From: a virus
Virus record (IMG/VR): IMGVR_UViG_3300046515_000280
Span: 1-39,963 of that record
DNA length: 39,963 bases
Reading direction: 5' to 3' (one strand)
The notes under the pieces are model-generated. The model made no database searches, was not told where the DNA came from, and worked only from the letters and a program-made list of their open reading frames with translations. Positions 1-7,877 of this stretch are shown in pieces; position 1 is the stretch's first letter, and each line of letters opens with the position of its first letter. Both the position numbers and the translations under genes were made by a program.

Positions 1-267
1 ATGTATCAAGAAGAACGTAGGAATATAGTCGGCGAAACATGGGTTGAGGAAGAAGAGGTCGTCAAGACCAAGTCAACCAAAAACACTGAGCGCATGACTA
101 TCCATCGCACCAGAACTCGCGCCCTCATCCTCGAGTGCGGTCACGCCGTCAAGGTGACCCGATTCACCGCGAACATCCCAACGAACAATACACGCTGCTC
201 AGAATGCGAGAGACCTGCCATCGATGCGCACCTCGCTAGAATCGCATCCGAGCACACGCTCAGCTGA
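1..267 (+). CDS. small zinc-ribbon-like hypothetical protein, possibly 5'-truncated
   Basis: An open frame begins with ATG at the first base of the window and encodes 88 residues, so the true start could lie upstream. The C-terminal half has a C-G-H and a C-x-x-C pair (CGHAV ... RCSEC), suggesting a small metal-binding knuckle; the N-terminal part is rich in Glu, Lys and Thr. It points towards the lysis genes that end the phage late operon on the other strand, so it may be a phage-end accessory gene or a host gene next to the left prophage end. I do not recognise the family. The 130 bases between it and Rz hold nothing I can identify. Confidence 0.4.
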   Translation: MYQEERRNIVGETWVEEEEVVKTKSTKNTERMTIHRTRTRALILECGHAVKVTRFTANIPTNNTRCSECERPAIDAHLARIASEHTLS

Positions 268-400
268 GCAGCGCCGGGGATGATGCAGGACTGGGCCAAC
301 GTCATCGACTCACCTGGAACAGCCATAAACCGCTAACCGCAGCGGCATTTCGGTAACATTTGCAGTCGCTGCGAGTAAATCAATAACGCGGGTTTAGCCG

Positions 401-913
401 CTATTTCCACAACCCCTCGTAAGCCTGCTCGCATGTCACTCCGCGGGCTCTGGCTTGGTCAGCAACTTCAGCCAGGTCGCCCGCTCGCTGGTCAGCGCGC
501 TTAAGCACGTCGGCAAGCACCATTGCGGCGCGGGTAGCTGCCTTGCTTGCGGCGGCAGTGCAGGAATTGCCGCTTGCTTGACTGGCTGCGAGGCTAGCGG
601 CAAGGCTGTCGGCTGCTCCGCGCAGGCTGTCAGCAGAATTGCGAGCGGCAGCAGCGTCAGTAGTTGCTTGATCGATGAGTCGTTGGCCATCTTGCACCGC
701 CTTGTTGATTGATTGCTGATAGGCCTGCTCCTGTGCCCGGGCGGAGGCCTCGTTTTCGGCCTTGGCGAGGGCGTCCTGGGTGTCGCGATCGTTCCATTGG
801 GCCTGCCATGTTGCGTTTGTGACACTCACGCCGTGGTGGTAGGCGCCGAACAGCGCGGCGGCCACCAACAGCACCGCAGCTACATAAGGAAGGAATCGCA
901 GCCAAACAGTCAT
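401..913 (-). CDS. Rz: Rz-like inner-membrane spanin (i-spanin)
   Basis: 170 residues with an N-terminal membrane anchor (about residues 7-27, FLPYVAAVLLVAAALFGAYH) followed by a long Ala/Gln/Glu-rich region predicted to be a periplasmic coiled coil, then two Cys residues near the C-terminus. This is the architecture of Rz-type i-spanins, which with an outer-membrane Rz1 partner fuse inner and outer membranes in the last step of lysis. The ATG overlaps the TGA of the endolysin gene by four bases (ATGA), so the two are translationally linked. A second gene with a lipobox is entirely contained in it in another frame, as in lambda Rz/Rz1, which strongly supports the call. The family resembles Pseudomonas phage DUF2514-type proteins. 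Confidence 0.85.
   Translation of the reverse strand: MTVWLRFLPYVAAVLLVAAALFGAYHHGVSVTNATWQAQWNDRDTQDALAKAENEASARAQEQAYQQSINKAVQDGQRLIDQATTDAAAARNSADSLRGAADSLAASLAASQASGNSCTAAASKAATRAAMVLADVLKRADQRAGDLAEVADQARARGVTCEQAYEGLWK
436..690 (-). CDS. Rz1: Rz1-like outer-membrane spanin lipoprotein, nested in Rz
   Basis: 84 residues starting at ATG 690, wholly inside Rz in a different frame. The N-terminus is a lipoprotein signal: a short charged start (MANDSSIK), a hydrophobic stretch and the lipobox L-T-A-C at about residues 20-23, so lipidation would occur on that Cys. The mature part is rich in Pro, Ala and Gln, as in lambda Rz1. The predicted product is an outer-membrane lipoprotein that pairs through the periplasm with Rz. 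An AAGGCGG-like ribosome site lies about 7 bases upstream of the ATG. A longer reading from 825 exists, but its N-terminal 45 residues look like shadow coding and would bury the signal peptide. Confidence 0.8.
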   Translation of the reverse strand: MANDSSIKQLLTLLPLAILLTACAEQPTALPLASQPVKQAAIPALPPQARQLPAPQWCLPTCLSALTSERATWLKLLTKPEPAE

Positions 914-1461
914 GCCAGCACCTCAAGCCCGCGCTCGTAGAACTCCACCCGCTCAGCCAGCCCGTTAAAGCCGCCGTTTATACGCCGGGTGATCTCTTTC
1001 ATGTCGCCGGCATCTGCTAAGGCGTTCAGGTTGCGCGAGTTCCAGAACCACGCCGCGGACTTGCACGCCCACTCGGCCTGCTCCAACAGCTCAGGTGTGC
1101 GCAATAGTCGATCGTCGCCGAACAGAGCCTTGCTACACGCGAAGTAGTTGTCGCGGCCAGTTACTTGAATGCAGCCTCTTCCACGATATCGCTGGCCATC
1201 ACCATCGGCCTCGGGCGTGTTGCCCAGGCGTCTCGCCAGTGAGCCGGTGTCGTACTTGCTCAGGTACTGGTCGCCGCCGAGTTCCTTCACATAGCGGAAC
1301 TGGCCAGACTCATGCCCAACCTGCGCAATGAACGCCGCCATCCTCAGTCGCGTATTAATCTGGAAACGATCCATAGCCAAATTCAGCGCAGACGCAAAAA
1401 CGCCGGCTTGTTTGCCGGCGCTTGGGAGGATATGCAGCAATTGCTGCTGGGTGATGGTCAT
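910..1461 (-). CDS. endolysin, glycoside hydrolase family 19 (chitinase-like muramidase)
   Basis: 183 residues. It carries the GH19 endolysin hallmarks: the AQVGHESGQF segment with the first catalytic Glu, a loop containing LGNTPEADG, and the block YRGRGCIQVTGRDNY. It would cleave the glycan backbone of peptidoglycan at the end of infection. ATG 1461 was chosen because GGAG lies about 8 bases upstream; a longer reading to 1611 adds non-homologous residues. No signal peptide is seen, so export would need the holin. The gene overlaps Rz by four bases. The holin-like genes are about 17 kb away at the promoter-proximal end of the same late transcript. Confidence 0.9.
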   Translation of the reverse strand: MTITQQQLLHILPSAGKQAGVFASALNLAMDRFQINTRLRMAAFIAQVGHESGQFRYVKELGGDQYLSKYDTGSLARRLGNTPEADGDGQRYRGRGCIQVTGRDNYFACSKALFGDDRLLRTPELLEQAEWACKSAAWFWNSRNLNALADAGDMKEITRRINGGFNGLAERVEFYERGLEVLA

Positions 1462-1520
1462 CACTTTTCTCCAGGCGAAAAAATACCCGCTCGCTGGCGG
1501 GTTGTCGGTGCAAATGGGAC

Positions 1521-1937
1521 TTACACGGGTCGAGCAGGCCGGTGGGCTTGATCCGGAAAATGTTCTGCGCCCTCTTTCCAAGCCCTCAGCAGGGTTCTGT
1601 AGTCGCGCCACTGTCGTTCCGTCCCCGGCAATGCACTCGGGTCACTGTCTTCCATGGCGATCAGTTGATCGGCGATGAAGTCCATCTCCTCAAGCTTCCA
1701 GGCGTCCTCTTCCGCGATCAGTTGTCCGATGGATTTAGGAGGCTCGACGTATTCGGCGATCTCGCCGAAATCCCCGTCAAGAGCACGCTGGAAAAGCTCT
1801 CTGCCGTACGCCTCAACGTCATATGGCGCGGCCGTAAACTCCACTTCCTCGCTCAACCATTCGAAAGTGACCATCAGGTTGATGATGGTATGTGCAGCAT
1901 TTCCCCAGACCGGGGTATGCGGATTCGAGTAAGTCAT
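1521..1937 (-). CDS. tail fibre assembly chaperone-like protein
   Basis: 138 residues. The C-terminus has the pattern ERQWRDYRTLLRAW ... FPDQ, the conserved end of phage tail fibre assembly proteins and tail assembly chaperones (usually 130-200 residues). The middle is acidic and helical. It begins one base into the stop codon of the tail fibre gene upstream, a common fibre/chaperone pairing, so it probably helps fold or attach that fibre. The call rests on the C-terminal motif and position; the N-terminal half is not diagnostic. Confidence 0.65.
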   Translation of the reverse strand: MTYSNPHTPVWGNAAHTIINLMVTFEWLSEEVEFTAAPYDVEAYGRELFQRALDGDFGEIAEYVEPPKSIGQLIAEEDAWKLEEMDFIADQLIAMEDSDPSALPGTERQWRDYRTLLRAWKEGAEHFPDQAHRPARPV

Positions 1938-2485
1938 TACGAGATCCTCTGGAATAGTGTCCGGCCGCCCGCGATGGTGTCACCCATGCAACGCCAAAGA
2001 CCGGTGGGGCTTGTGCCTCCATTCCCGACAGCAAAGGCATACTGCAAATTTCCGCCCGCTGTAGTTGCTCCGGGTGTAAGGCCGGTATTGGTCAAGAAAA
2101 AACCATATGACCCAACCCCACCAACCGCGATCGACCCAAGCTTGTTACCACAGTTGGAATCGTTCCAGGCTGTGAAACCGTTGATTCTGAACTCGTTTGC
2201 GTTTGTTACGAGTGCTTCAAGGGTGCCAGACGCCGAATTGATCAGCCGCACATTGTAGTCAGTGACCGTATTGTTGAAGTGGAAGTCGATGAAGGGGGTG
2301 AGTGCATTTATCTCAAGGGGGCCAATTGCGAGCGAAGCCGTTGGGCCGGTGCGATCACGCAGCAGTGCGATGTATGATGCATAGGTGCGCAGGTAGTCAT
2401 CGATCAAGCCGGGGGATTCAGACCCCGCCGGGCTGTTGGCACTGGCCGTTGTCGATAGATCTGCTATTGAAGACGGGATCGGCAT
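1937..2485 (-). CDS. short tail fibre / phage tail protein
   Basis: 182 residues. The N-terminus (MPIPSSIADLSTTASANSPA, then DDYLRTYASYIALLRD) is the conserved virion-attachment segment of many Pseudomonas tail fibre proteins. The remainder is rich in Gly, Thr and Asn with short beta-type repeats, as in receptor-binding or collar proteins, and has two Cys residues. It is short for a complete fibre and shows no adenine-type variable repeat, so it is not the DGR target here. It is followed by a chaperone-like gene with a one-base overlap and preceded by a terminator-like hairpin. Confidence 0.65.
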   Translation of the reverse strand: MPIPSSIADLSTTASANSPAGSESPGLIDDYLRTYASYIALLRDRTGPTASLAIGPLEINALTPFIDFHFNNTVTDYNVRLINSASGTLEALVTNANEFRINGFTAWNDSNCGNKLGSIAVGGVGSYGFFLTNTGLTPGATTAGGNLQYAFAVGNGGTSPTGLWRCMGDTIAGGRTLFQRIS

Positions 2486-2501
2486 GTTTTTTTATCCCAA
2501 T

Positions 2502-2521
2502 AAAAAAGCCCGCACTAGGCT
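2502..2521 (-). terminator. terminator-like hairpin before the tail fibre gene
   Basis: On the minus strand a short GC stem (AGCC with GGCT, possibly extended to AAGCC/GGCTT with a larger loop) is followed by six T residues. It lies between the stop of the internal virion gene and the start of the tail fibre gene, so it could attenuate late transcription there. The stem is only 4-5 bp, so confidence is moderate. Confidence 0.45.
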
Positions 2522-2536
2522 GGCTTGGAGGAGTTG

Positions 2537-2644
2537 GTGGATTTCTCAAACTTTACGATGATCGACTTCATGATCTGGAAAGGGATCTTTCTCGTCGTTG
2601 CGGCAATCATTTATGGCTTTTGGCAGGGAATCACCGGTCATTAA
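2537..2644 (+). CDS. tiny opposite-strand membrane protein (35 aa)
   Basis: A GTG-started 35-residue frame on the plus strand, inside an otherwise minus-strand late operon. A strong GGAGGAG ribosome site (2527-2533) sits just upstream; an in-frame TTG lies one codon earlier. The product has a short polar start (MDFSNFTMID), a hydrophobic helix of about 18 residues (IWKGIFLVVAAIIYGFW) and a polar tail, so it is a single-pass membrane peptide. Its last 14 bases overlap the 3' end of the internal virion protein gene on the other strand. Opposite-strand membrane genes in phage late regions are often lysogenic-conversion or superinfection-exclusion genes, but no function can be assigned here. Confidence 0.6.
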   Translation: MDFSNFTMIDFMIWKGIFLVVAAIIYGFWQGITGH

Positions 2645-4349
2645 CCGCCGACGGGACCAGAAGAGGGAGAACCTTGTTCGCCCTTTCGGCGCCTTGCGTA
2701 AGCAGCCCGGCACCTTGATTGGGAGCCCGCATCAGCAGGCCGCGCATGGCATTACTGTTAAGGGCCGCATTCGCCCCTCTCCCCGCCGCCACAGCGCCGC
2801 CGAATAGCAGCGGCGACACCACGCCAGACCCAGCCCCCGCGGCCCCGAGACCGCCAAGCATCAATCGCTGCATTGCACCATGAGGGCTTTCGCGTGATTT
2901 CAGGAACTGCGCACTGATGTCGGCCAGATCCTGCAGCTCCGGGTTGCCGATGTTCTTCATGTTGGCCAAACGGGCAATGGAGATATCCCCATCGGCGCCG
3001 TTCTGCGCCATCTTTTTCAGATCGAGCATAGTGCCGTACTGCTGACGGACCTTCGCGAACTCGGCGGCATCCTCCGGTTTAAGAGACCGATTGAGCGCCC
3101 CCATTAATGACTTTTTCAGGTCGCCGGCATACCAGGCTTCAGGACTGTTGCGCTGGCCGATACGATCGAGGGTCTTCTTTATGTTGTACGCGGCTTGCCC
3201 ATCGATCTGGCCGTTGGGGGCCTTAGCGGCGATCTCTTCGATCTGTTTCAGAATAATGCTGGCCTGCCCGCTTTCCAGCTCACTTGTGGCGCGCTGGGCG
3301 TGATCTGCCAATTCCTGAGTAAACGTCGGGTCTACCTTGACCGTGTTGTTTTGCAATACGGTGTCGAACTTGCTGCCGAGGTCGCCTTGAGCCTTGCGTA
3401 AGGCCATGGTGACATTGTCAGAGTCTTGGCCGAAGGTGCGTGATACAGCGCGATTGAGCTGGCTCTGCATCTTGTCGACGGTGGCGGTCCGACCACTGAA
3501 AGGCATGTATTCAAGCGAGGCGGCCAAAGCGTTCATGGGCTTGCTGTTGACGAGGCGATCGGCAGGTACGCTAATGCCGAGGTCCTGCGCCTTTTTCGCC
3601 AGCATGCCGACTTCCGGGGAGATCTCGCCGCCGCGCAGCGCCCGACCGATACCCCGAGCCGAGTTGCCGGCGATGGACACGGCGCCAGGGATAGCGCCGC
3701 CGACCATTGCACCAAGCCCCGCATCTTCCGGGTTAACAATTCCAGCCGATGCGCCGCCAGTGATGGCGCCGCCAGCACCGCGAGTCGCCAAAGCTGGAAG
3801 TCCCGTCAGGCCGCCAACACGAAACCCACCAGAGCCAATTGATTCAATAAACGGCTCAATCTTGGCCGCTCCAGGCAGCGCGCGAGCTGTGTTGGCCAAT
3901 GCACCACCCATGCCGGCCGTACCGAGGATTTCAGTCCCGAGCTTGCCGCCTTTATAGGCCGCCGATTCTGGATTGGCACCCAGTGCAAACATCATCTCGT
4001 CTACAGCTGCTCGGCGCTGACGGTTCGACTCCAACGTCATGCCCTTGCCGGCCATGGCGTCCTTGACGATATCGTAGGGAGCCATGAGCGTTGCGCCAAT
4101 TGAACTGGCCCCGCGCCCCGCACCGGCCGCCAAGTTCCCAAGGTCGCCCATGAGTTCTTTCCCGGCATTGGCAGGCAGCCGATCAAGTAAAGTACCCATG
4201 CGGCCAGCCTGGTGCGCTGGCATCTGCACTGCTATTGGTGGAGCTTGATCAGCGGCGGTCTCGACTTGAGGTTGCTCGGCAGACTGTGGAGCTTGCTCTT
4301 GCTCCTGCTCCAGGCGCATACGAAATTCAAACTCTTCGTCTTCGGTCAT
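2631..4349 (-). CDS. internal virion / DNA-injection-type protein
   Basis: 572 residues, Ala/Gly-rich, with an acidic Gln-rich N-terminus (EDEEFEFRMRLEQEQEQ) and repeated small-residue amphipathic stretches that could insert in membranes (for example GGAITGGASAGIV and GLGAAGAGSGVVSPLL). The central part is helical and charged. It is the last and largest of four consecutive genes (2631-7177) located after the tail-hub genes, the usual place for podovirus ejection proteins that leave the capsid with the DNA and build the channel through the cell envelope. The role is inferred from position and composition; I see no catalytic motif. Confidence 0.55.
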   Translation of the reverse strand: MTEDEEFEFRMRLEQEQEQAPQSAEQPQVETAADQAPPIAVQMPAHQAGRMGTLLDRLPANAGKELMGDLGNLAAGAGRGASSIGATLMAPYDIVKDAMAGKGMTLESNRQRRAAVDEMMFALGANPESAAYKGGKLGTEILGTAGMGGALANTARALPGAAKIEPFIESIGSGGFRVGGLTGLPALATRGAGGAITGGASAGIVNPEDAGLGAMVGGAIPGAVSIAGNSARGIGRALRGGEISPEVGMLAKKAQDLGISVPADRLVNSKPMNALAASLEYMPFSGRTATVDKMQSQLNRAVSRTFGQDSDNVTMALRKAQGDLGSKFDTVLQNNTVKVDPTFTQELADHAQRATSELESGQASIILKQIEEIAAKAPNGQIDGQAAYNIKKTLDRIGQRNSPEAWYAGDLKKSLMGALNRSLKPEDAAEFAKVRQQYGTMLDLKKMAQNGADGDISIARLANMKNIGNPELQDLADISAQFLKSRESPHGAMQRLMLGGLGAAGAGSGVVSPLLFGGAVAAGRGANAALNSNAMRGLLMRAPNQGAGLLTQGAERANKVLPLLVPSAVNDR

Positions 4350-4351
4350 GG

Positions 4352-5572
4352 TTATTGCCCCTGACGGCGTTTGAATTCTTGATAGCGGGCTTCTTTGTCT
4401 GGATCGGCAAAGGCTCCTGCTTGCGGCATAGGCACCGGAACCTGCGGCTGGGTATTGCGCGGCGCGGCTTTTTCCGCGCCACGCCCCGCAGGTATCGCCA
4501 TATCCTTGACCGCCTGTGCGCGAGCTAACCTTTTTTGCTTTATTACTTCGTCGCTGTCGCCTACCACCGGGAAAAAGGTGCGCAGGTTTGCGGCCATCTC
4601 TACTGGAGTCGATGCAGCCCCAGTCTTAGCGCGCAAGAACCCCTCTGCCCACTGCTCCTGCGCCTGTGCAATCCGCTGCCCATCCTTTCCAGCCAGTACG
4701 TTGGTAAGCGGACTGCGAGCGAGCTCTACACGTGCAGGTGACGCTGAACCGCTGACCTTATCAAGGACGTTTTCAGCACCGGTCATCTGACTCAGGTACA
4801 GCGCGTTCTTGCCTTCCGACTCAGTGAGCTTGGACCCAGAGCCGTCCTGAAATGGCACGCCGTTCGACGTAACCACTGGTGTAGCTTGCCCAGTCCCCTT
4901 GTCGACTCGATAAGTAGTGCCGTCGGGGGCGGTGATGATCTGGATGCGCTGGGCTTCTTTCTGGACGTCGTTAGTGTTCTGAAGAATTCTGTTCTGCTCC
5001 TGCTGGTTCGCAATGCCTGCCCAGCCGCGAGCATTGGCCGCGTTCTCACCTGGCGACATACCCATGGCAAAACTCTGGCCGGCTTTCGGTATGGCAAACT
5101 GTTTGGCGGCACCCGTGTCAACCAGTTGCGGCGCGACATAGGAGTCGATCGCCTGGCCAACTGGCCGGCCGTACTCGTCATACTGCATGGTCTGCTTGCC
5201 GCCATCGGCGCTTGGTACTTCGACCGTGCGCGCGACCTTGCTCTTTGTTGAGTTGGGCAATTGGGCATATTTCGCGATGTCCTCAGGACCAAGCCCGAGC
5301 GCGGCAGCACTTTTCCAGTCGAATGTCGGGGTTCCGTCCGCGTCTTTTCCATACAGCGTCGGAATGGTTTCGCTCTGCCGCTGTAGCAGTTCGGCCTTTT
5401 GTCGCTTCAAGGCATTGTTACTTGCAGCCGAGTAGCCAGCGATACCTGACAGGCCGGCCGCGCCGAGCGAGTTGATAGGGCCGCCGCGACCAGCAGTAGC
5501 CGCAGCACCAAAGGCAGCTGCCAGCAAACCCTGGCCTTCAGGTGTTTTAACAAAATCGAGAAGTCCGTCCAT
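4352..5572 (-). CDS. probable internal virion protein
   Basis: 406 residues. The N-terminal 50 residues are small and hydrophobic (LLAAAFGAAATAGRGG ... GAAGLSGIAGYSAA), resembling the membrane-active start of phage ejection proteins; the rest is a soluble Gln/Lys/Ala-rich helical region with a Pro/Gln-rich stretch near the end. It starts two bases before the stop-side neighbour and ends two bases from the next gene, so it is part of the tightly packed ejection block. No enzyme motif is visible. Assignment is by context and composition. Confidence 0.5.
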   Translation of the reverse strand: MDGLLDFVKTPEGQGLLAAAFGAAATAGRGGPINSLGAAGLSGIAGYSAASNNALKRQKAELLQRQSETIPTLYGKDADGTPTFDWKSAAALGLGPEDIAKYAQLPNSTKSKVARTVEVPSADGGKQTMQYDEYGRPVGQAIDSYVAPQLVDTGAAKQFAIPKAGQSFAMGMSPGENAANARGWAGIANQQEQNRILQNTNDVQKEAQRIQIITAPDGTTYRVDKGTGQATPVVTSNGVPFQDGSGSKLTESEGKNALYLSQMTGAENVLDKVSGSASPARVELARSPLTNVLAGKDGQRIAQAQEQWAEGFLRAKTGAASTPVEMAANLRTFFPVVGDSDEVIKQKRLARAQAVKDMAIPAGRGAEKAAPRNTQPQVPVPMPQAGAFADPDKEARYQEFKRRQGQ

Positions 5573-5573
5573 A

Positions 5574-6128
5574 TCAGCCCCACATGGTCCGATGTTGAGC
5601 CATCATTTGCTGACGGCGAGCGACAAGTGGATCTTGAGCGCCCTGGGCGATCTGGCCCAAGGTTTGAGCGCCGCCTTGCGGCATCGGCGCCAATGGCGGA
5701 GGGGTTTGTTCGCCCTGCCCTTGAGTCAGCAGCCCAGCCGTCTGCATGCCGGTATTCGCGGCGGACAAATAAGGCTGCGCTGCTTTCATGTACTGCCCGG
5801 CCTGAGCGCCGTAAGTGCCCATGGTGCTGAGCAGGCCGCCAGATTGAGCGGCTCCAGCCGTCGTGGCGGCTGTTCCTGCACCAGCAGCACCAGCACCTGC
5901 CGCGCCCGCTCCAGCGGCACCTGCCGACGCGGCGCCAGCTCCGGCCGCTCCTGCGCCAGCCGCGCCCGCACCACCAGCCGCTGCCGCACCAGCACCCACA
6001 CCAAGCAGTCCGCCCCCAGTAGCGCCAGCCGCGGCACCCAAGGCGGCGCCGCGCAGTGGCTTTTTCTTGTCTGAAAATGCGCCAATGACGGCACCAGCAA
6101 CAATCGGGATTGCCAATAGTGGAAGCAT
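5574..6128 (-). CDS. Ala/Gly-repeat membrane-active virion protein
   Basis: 184 residues. It starts with a hydrophobic segment (LPLLAIPIVAGAVIGAF), then a basic patch, then about 60 residues of tandem GAAGAGA-type low-complexity repeat, followed by a Gln/Pro-rich tail. The repeat forms imperfect short direct repeats in the DNA (about 5860-6010). Such Gly-zipper-like segments occur in phage ejection proteins that enter membranes. It overlaps the start codon of its upstream neighbour by one base. Function is inferred from composition and its place in the ejection block. Confidence 0.5.
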   Translation of the reverse strand: MLPLLAIPIVAGAVIGAFSDKKKPLRGAALGAAAGATGGGLLGVGAGAAAAGGAGAAGAGAAGAGAASAGAAGAGAAGAGAAGAGTAATTAGAAQSGGLLSTMGTYGAQAGQYMKAAQPYLSAANTGMQTAGLLTQGQGEQTPPPLAPMPQGGAQTLGQIAQGAQDPLVARRQQMMAQHRTMWG

Positions 6129-7177
6129 TATTTGCCGCCTCCGGAGGATTTGGTGGATTGGGATTGCCCAAGGCCGGAATCGAACACACCTGACATGGCA
6201 GCGAGCTGCTTATATGGAAGGTTCTGTTGGTCCAGATAACTCTGGTATTGGGCATCCAGGCCTTGCTGGGCGTTGTCCTGATACTGCTGACCAACTTTCA
6301 TCAGCTGGGCTGCGTCGGTGTATGCCTGGTTACCATAGGTTGGTGCCAGATTGAGCATGTTGTTCTTCATCTGGTCGTTGCGCGAGGCGTAGTCGTTACC
6401 CATGGTGGAGTTGAACTGATTGTTTTGCTGGGTACGCCCGAGCGCCGAATCGGACAGTCCGCTATTGAACTGGCTGGTCTGCATGTTGCGGTTGATTTGG
6501 TTCTCGGCCAGGCCTTGCTGAGTGGTGTAATCCTGCATACGCATGTTGGACGAGGTGTTTGCCAGATTTTTTGTCAGATCGTTGAGCGCATTGGCGGTCG
6601 AAGCCTGAGCCCCGGTGTTGCCAAATGATCCAGAATTGACCATTTGACTTGTGAGGCCTGGCGCGACCGCATCGTTGTAGTTGCGCGTGATGTCGCCCAT
6701 CGCGGCATCGATATTTTGCTGCAAGTACTTGTTCGCCCCTGCATACTGATTGGCGCCGCCGTTGTAGGCCGCTGATGCCGAGCCAACATTGCCAGAATAA
6801 CCATAAGGGTTGCTGGTCGCCGCATTACCACTGCTCAGCGCATTCTGCATGGTGCTTTTAGCCTGGTTCATCAACTGATCACCGCCGACTGCGCGGTTAT
6901 AAATCCCCTGGGCTCCTTGTTCCTGCGTCCAGTTCATATTAGCGACTTGTTGCCCGCCATATTGCTGATAACCCTGGCTGGCGAGATCCATCGCCTTATT
7001 TCCATATGCGGTCGCTAGTGGCTTCAACTCCTCAGGGATTGACTGAACAGTGGTGCTCGATCCGCCACCACCACCTTTGTGCGGTCTCATCACGTCTCCC
7101 GGGAACGCCGGCAGAGCGCAAATGGCTGGGCCGCCGAATTCTGCGCTGATCTGTTCATGCAGGGCATCAATGTTCAC
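6128..7177 (-). CDS. probable virion (internal or tail) protein, Gln/Asn/Gly-rich
   Basis: 349 residues with a Gly-rich start (HKGGGGGSSTT) and a long region rich in Gln, Asn, Ser and Tyr with frequent Q-Q, N-N and Y-G steps. The GTG start at 7177 overlaps the stop of the preceding gene (GTGA) and has GGAGG 7 bases upstream. An alternative ATG at 7090 (MRPHK) also has a good GGGAG site, which would shorten the protein by 29 residues. It lies first in the block of probable ejection proteins. I do not recognise a catalytic domain. Confidence 0.5.
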   Translation of the reverse strand: MNIDALHEQISAEFGGPAICALPAFPGDVMRPHKGGGGGSSTTVQSIPEELKPLATAYGNKAMDLASQGYQQYGGQQVANMNWTQEQGAQGIYNRAVGGDQLMNQAKSTMQNALSSGNAATSNPYGYSGNVGSASAAYNGGANQYAGANKYLQQNIDAAMGDITRNYNDAVAPGLTSQMVNSGSFGNTGAQASTANALNDLTKNLANTSSNMRMQDYTTQQGLAENQINRNMQTSQFNSGLSDSALGRTQQNNQFNSTMGNDYASRNDQMKNNMLNLAPTYGNQAYTDAAQLMKVGQQYQDNAQQGLDAQYQSYLDQQNLPYKQLAAMSGVFDSGLGQSQSTKSSGGGK

Positions 7178-7584
7178 AGTTCAACCTCCAGGACTTGATA
7201 GACCGGCGCGAATCCGCAGCGCTGCCGATAAAGACGTTCTTGCGCCGGCTTGGCCGCGCACCGCATGCGCAAGCAGCCAAAGCCATGCGACATGGTTTTC
7301 AATTCATCAAAAAAACTTTCGAAGTGGCCGTGCGGGGCGTACATCTCGTAGATGTACATGACGCGGAAGTTCGGTAATTGCTCAACACCGATGACAGCCC
7401 AGCCCACGATTTCATCGTCACGATCCAGCCTGACCAGTGTTCGCTCGCCGCGGCTGAGCATCATCTTCAGCTGGTCGCCGGTGATCTCGCCGCCCGAGGT
7501 GGCGCAAGCCAAGCCCAGGTTGTGCGCACCCTCCTTCCAAGCCACGTCGATATGCGTCGTTGGCACTACGATCAGTTTGTTCAT
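7174..7584 (-). CDS. GNAT-like acetyltransferase-type phage protein
   Basis: 136 residues. The layout resembles a small GNAT fold: a strand-rich core with a substrate-side segment (RDDEIVGWAVIGVEQLPN), a following strand (MYIYEMYAPHG), a helix (SFFDELKTM) and an end consistent with the GNAT C-terminal segment (QERLYRQRCGFAPV). The acetyl-CoA loop (Q/R-x-x-G-x-G/A) is degenerate, so activity is uncertain. Similar short proteins occur beside tail-hub genes in podoviruses. It shares one base with its upstream neighbour. Confidence 0.45.
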   Translation of the reverse strand: MNKLIVVPTTHIDVAWKEGAHNLGLACATSGGEITGDQLKMMLSRGERTLVRLDRDDEIVGWAVIGVEQLPNFRVMYIYEMYAPHGHFESFFDELKTMSHGFGCLRMRCAAKPAQERLYRQRCGFAPVYQVLEVEL

Positions 7585-7877
7585 CAGTTACCTGTCAGGA
7601 AGCGCTTCTGTACCCAGGTGCCGGGCGTGCCGGAGACAACGCACATCCAGCCTTCTATGACGTATTTGGAGCCTGCGGTGCCGAGTTCAGAAGGGGCCGA
7701 GTTGTAAACCTCGTCGCCACTCATCCAATCTCCATTGGTTGGCGGGGCAGTCGTTGCGGCATAGAAGCCAGCAATACGGCCCTCGGATATCAAATTGACC
7801 TGAGTGGCGTGCTCGCGCAGCTCGCGCTGAAGCACCGGGTCGTTTGTCGCGACCGTAGGCGTTGTCCTGAGCTTCAT
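7584..7877 (-). CDS. phage structural hypothetical protein
   Basis: 97 residues. The N-terminus is polar and helical (RELREHATQVNLISEGRI); the C-terminal half looks beta-rich with Trp residues (GDWMSGDEVYNSAP, then GTWVQKRFLTG). It shares single bases with both neighbours, so it is cotranslated with the tail-hub-like gene and the GNAT-like gene. It is probably a minor tail or tail-tip component, based only on position. Confidence 0.45.
   Translation of the reverse strand: MKLRTTPTVATNDPVLQRELREHATQVNLISEGRIAGFYAATTAPPTNGDWMSGDEVYNSAPSELGTAGSKYVIEGWMCVVSGTPGTWVQKRFLTGN

Noticed and set aside
1-400. Left attachment site
   Set aside because: No copy of the serine tRNA 3' sequence was found in this interval.
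1937-2485. Tail fibre as a further DGR target
   Set aside because: No segment matches the template repeat or its conserved 3' block.
5863-6354. Ala/Pro-rich plus-strand frame
   Set aside because: Complement of the Ala/Gly repeat gene; periodic composition is explained by the repeat.
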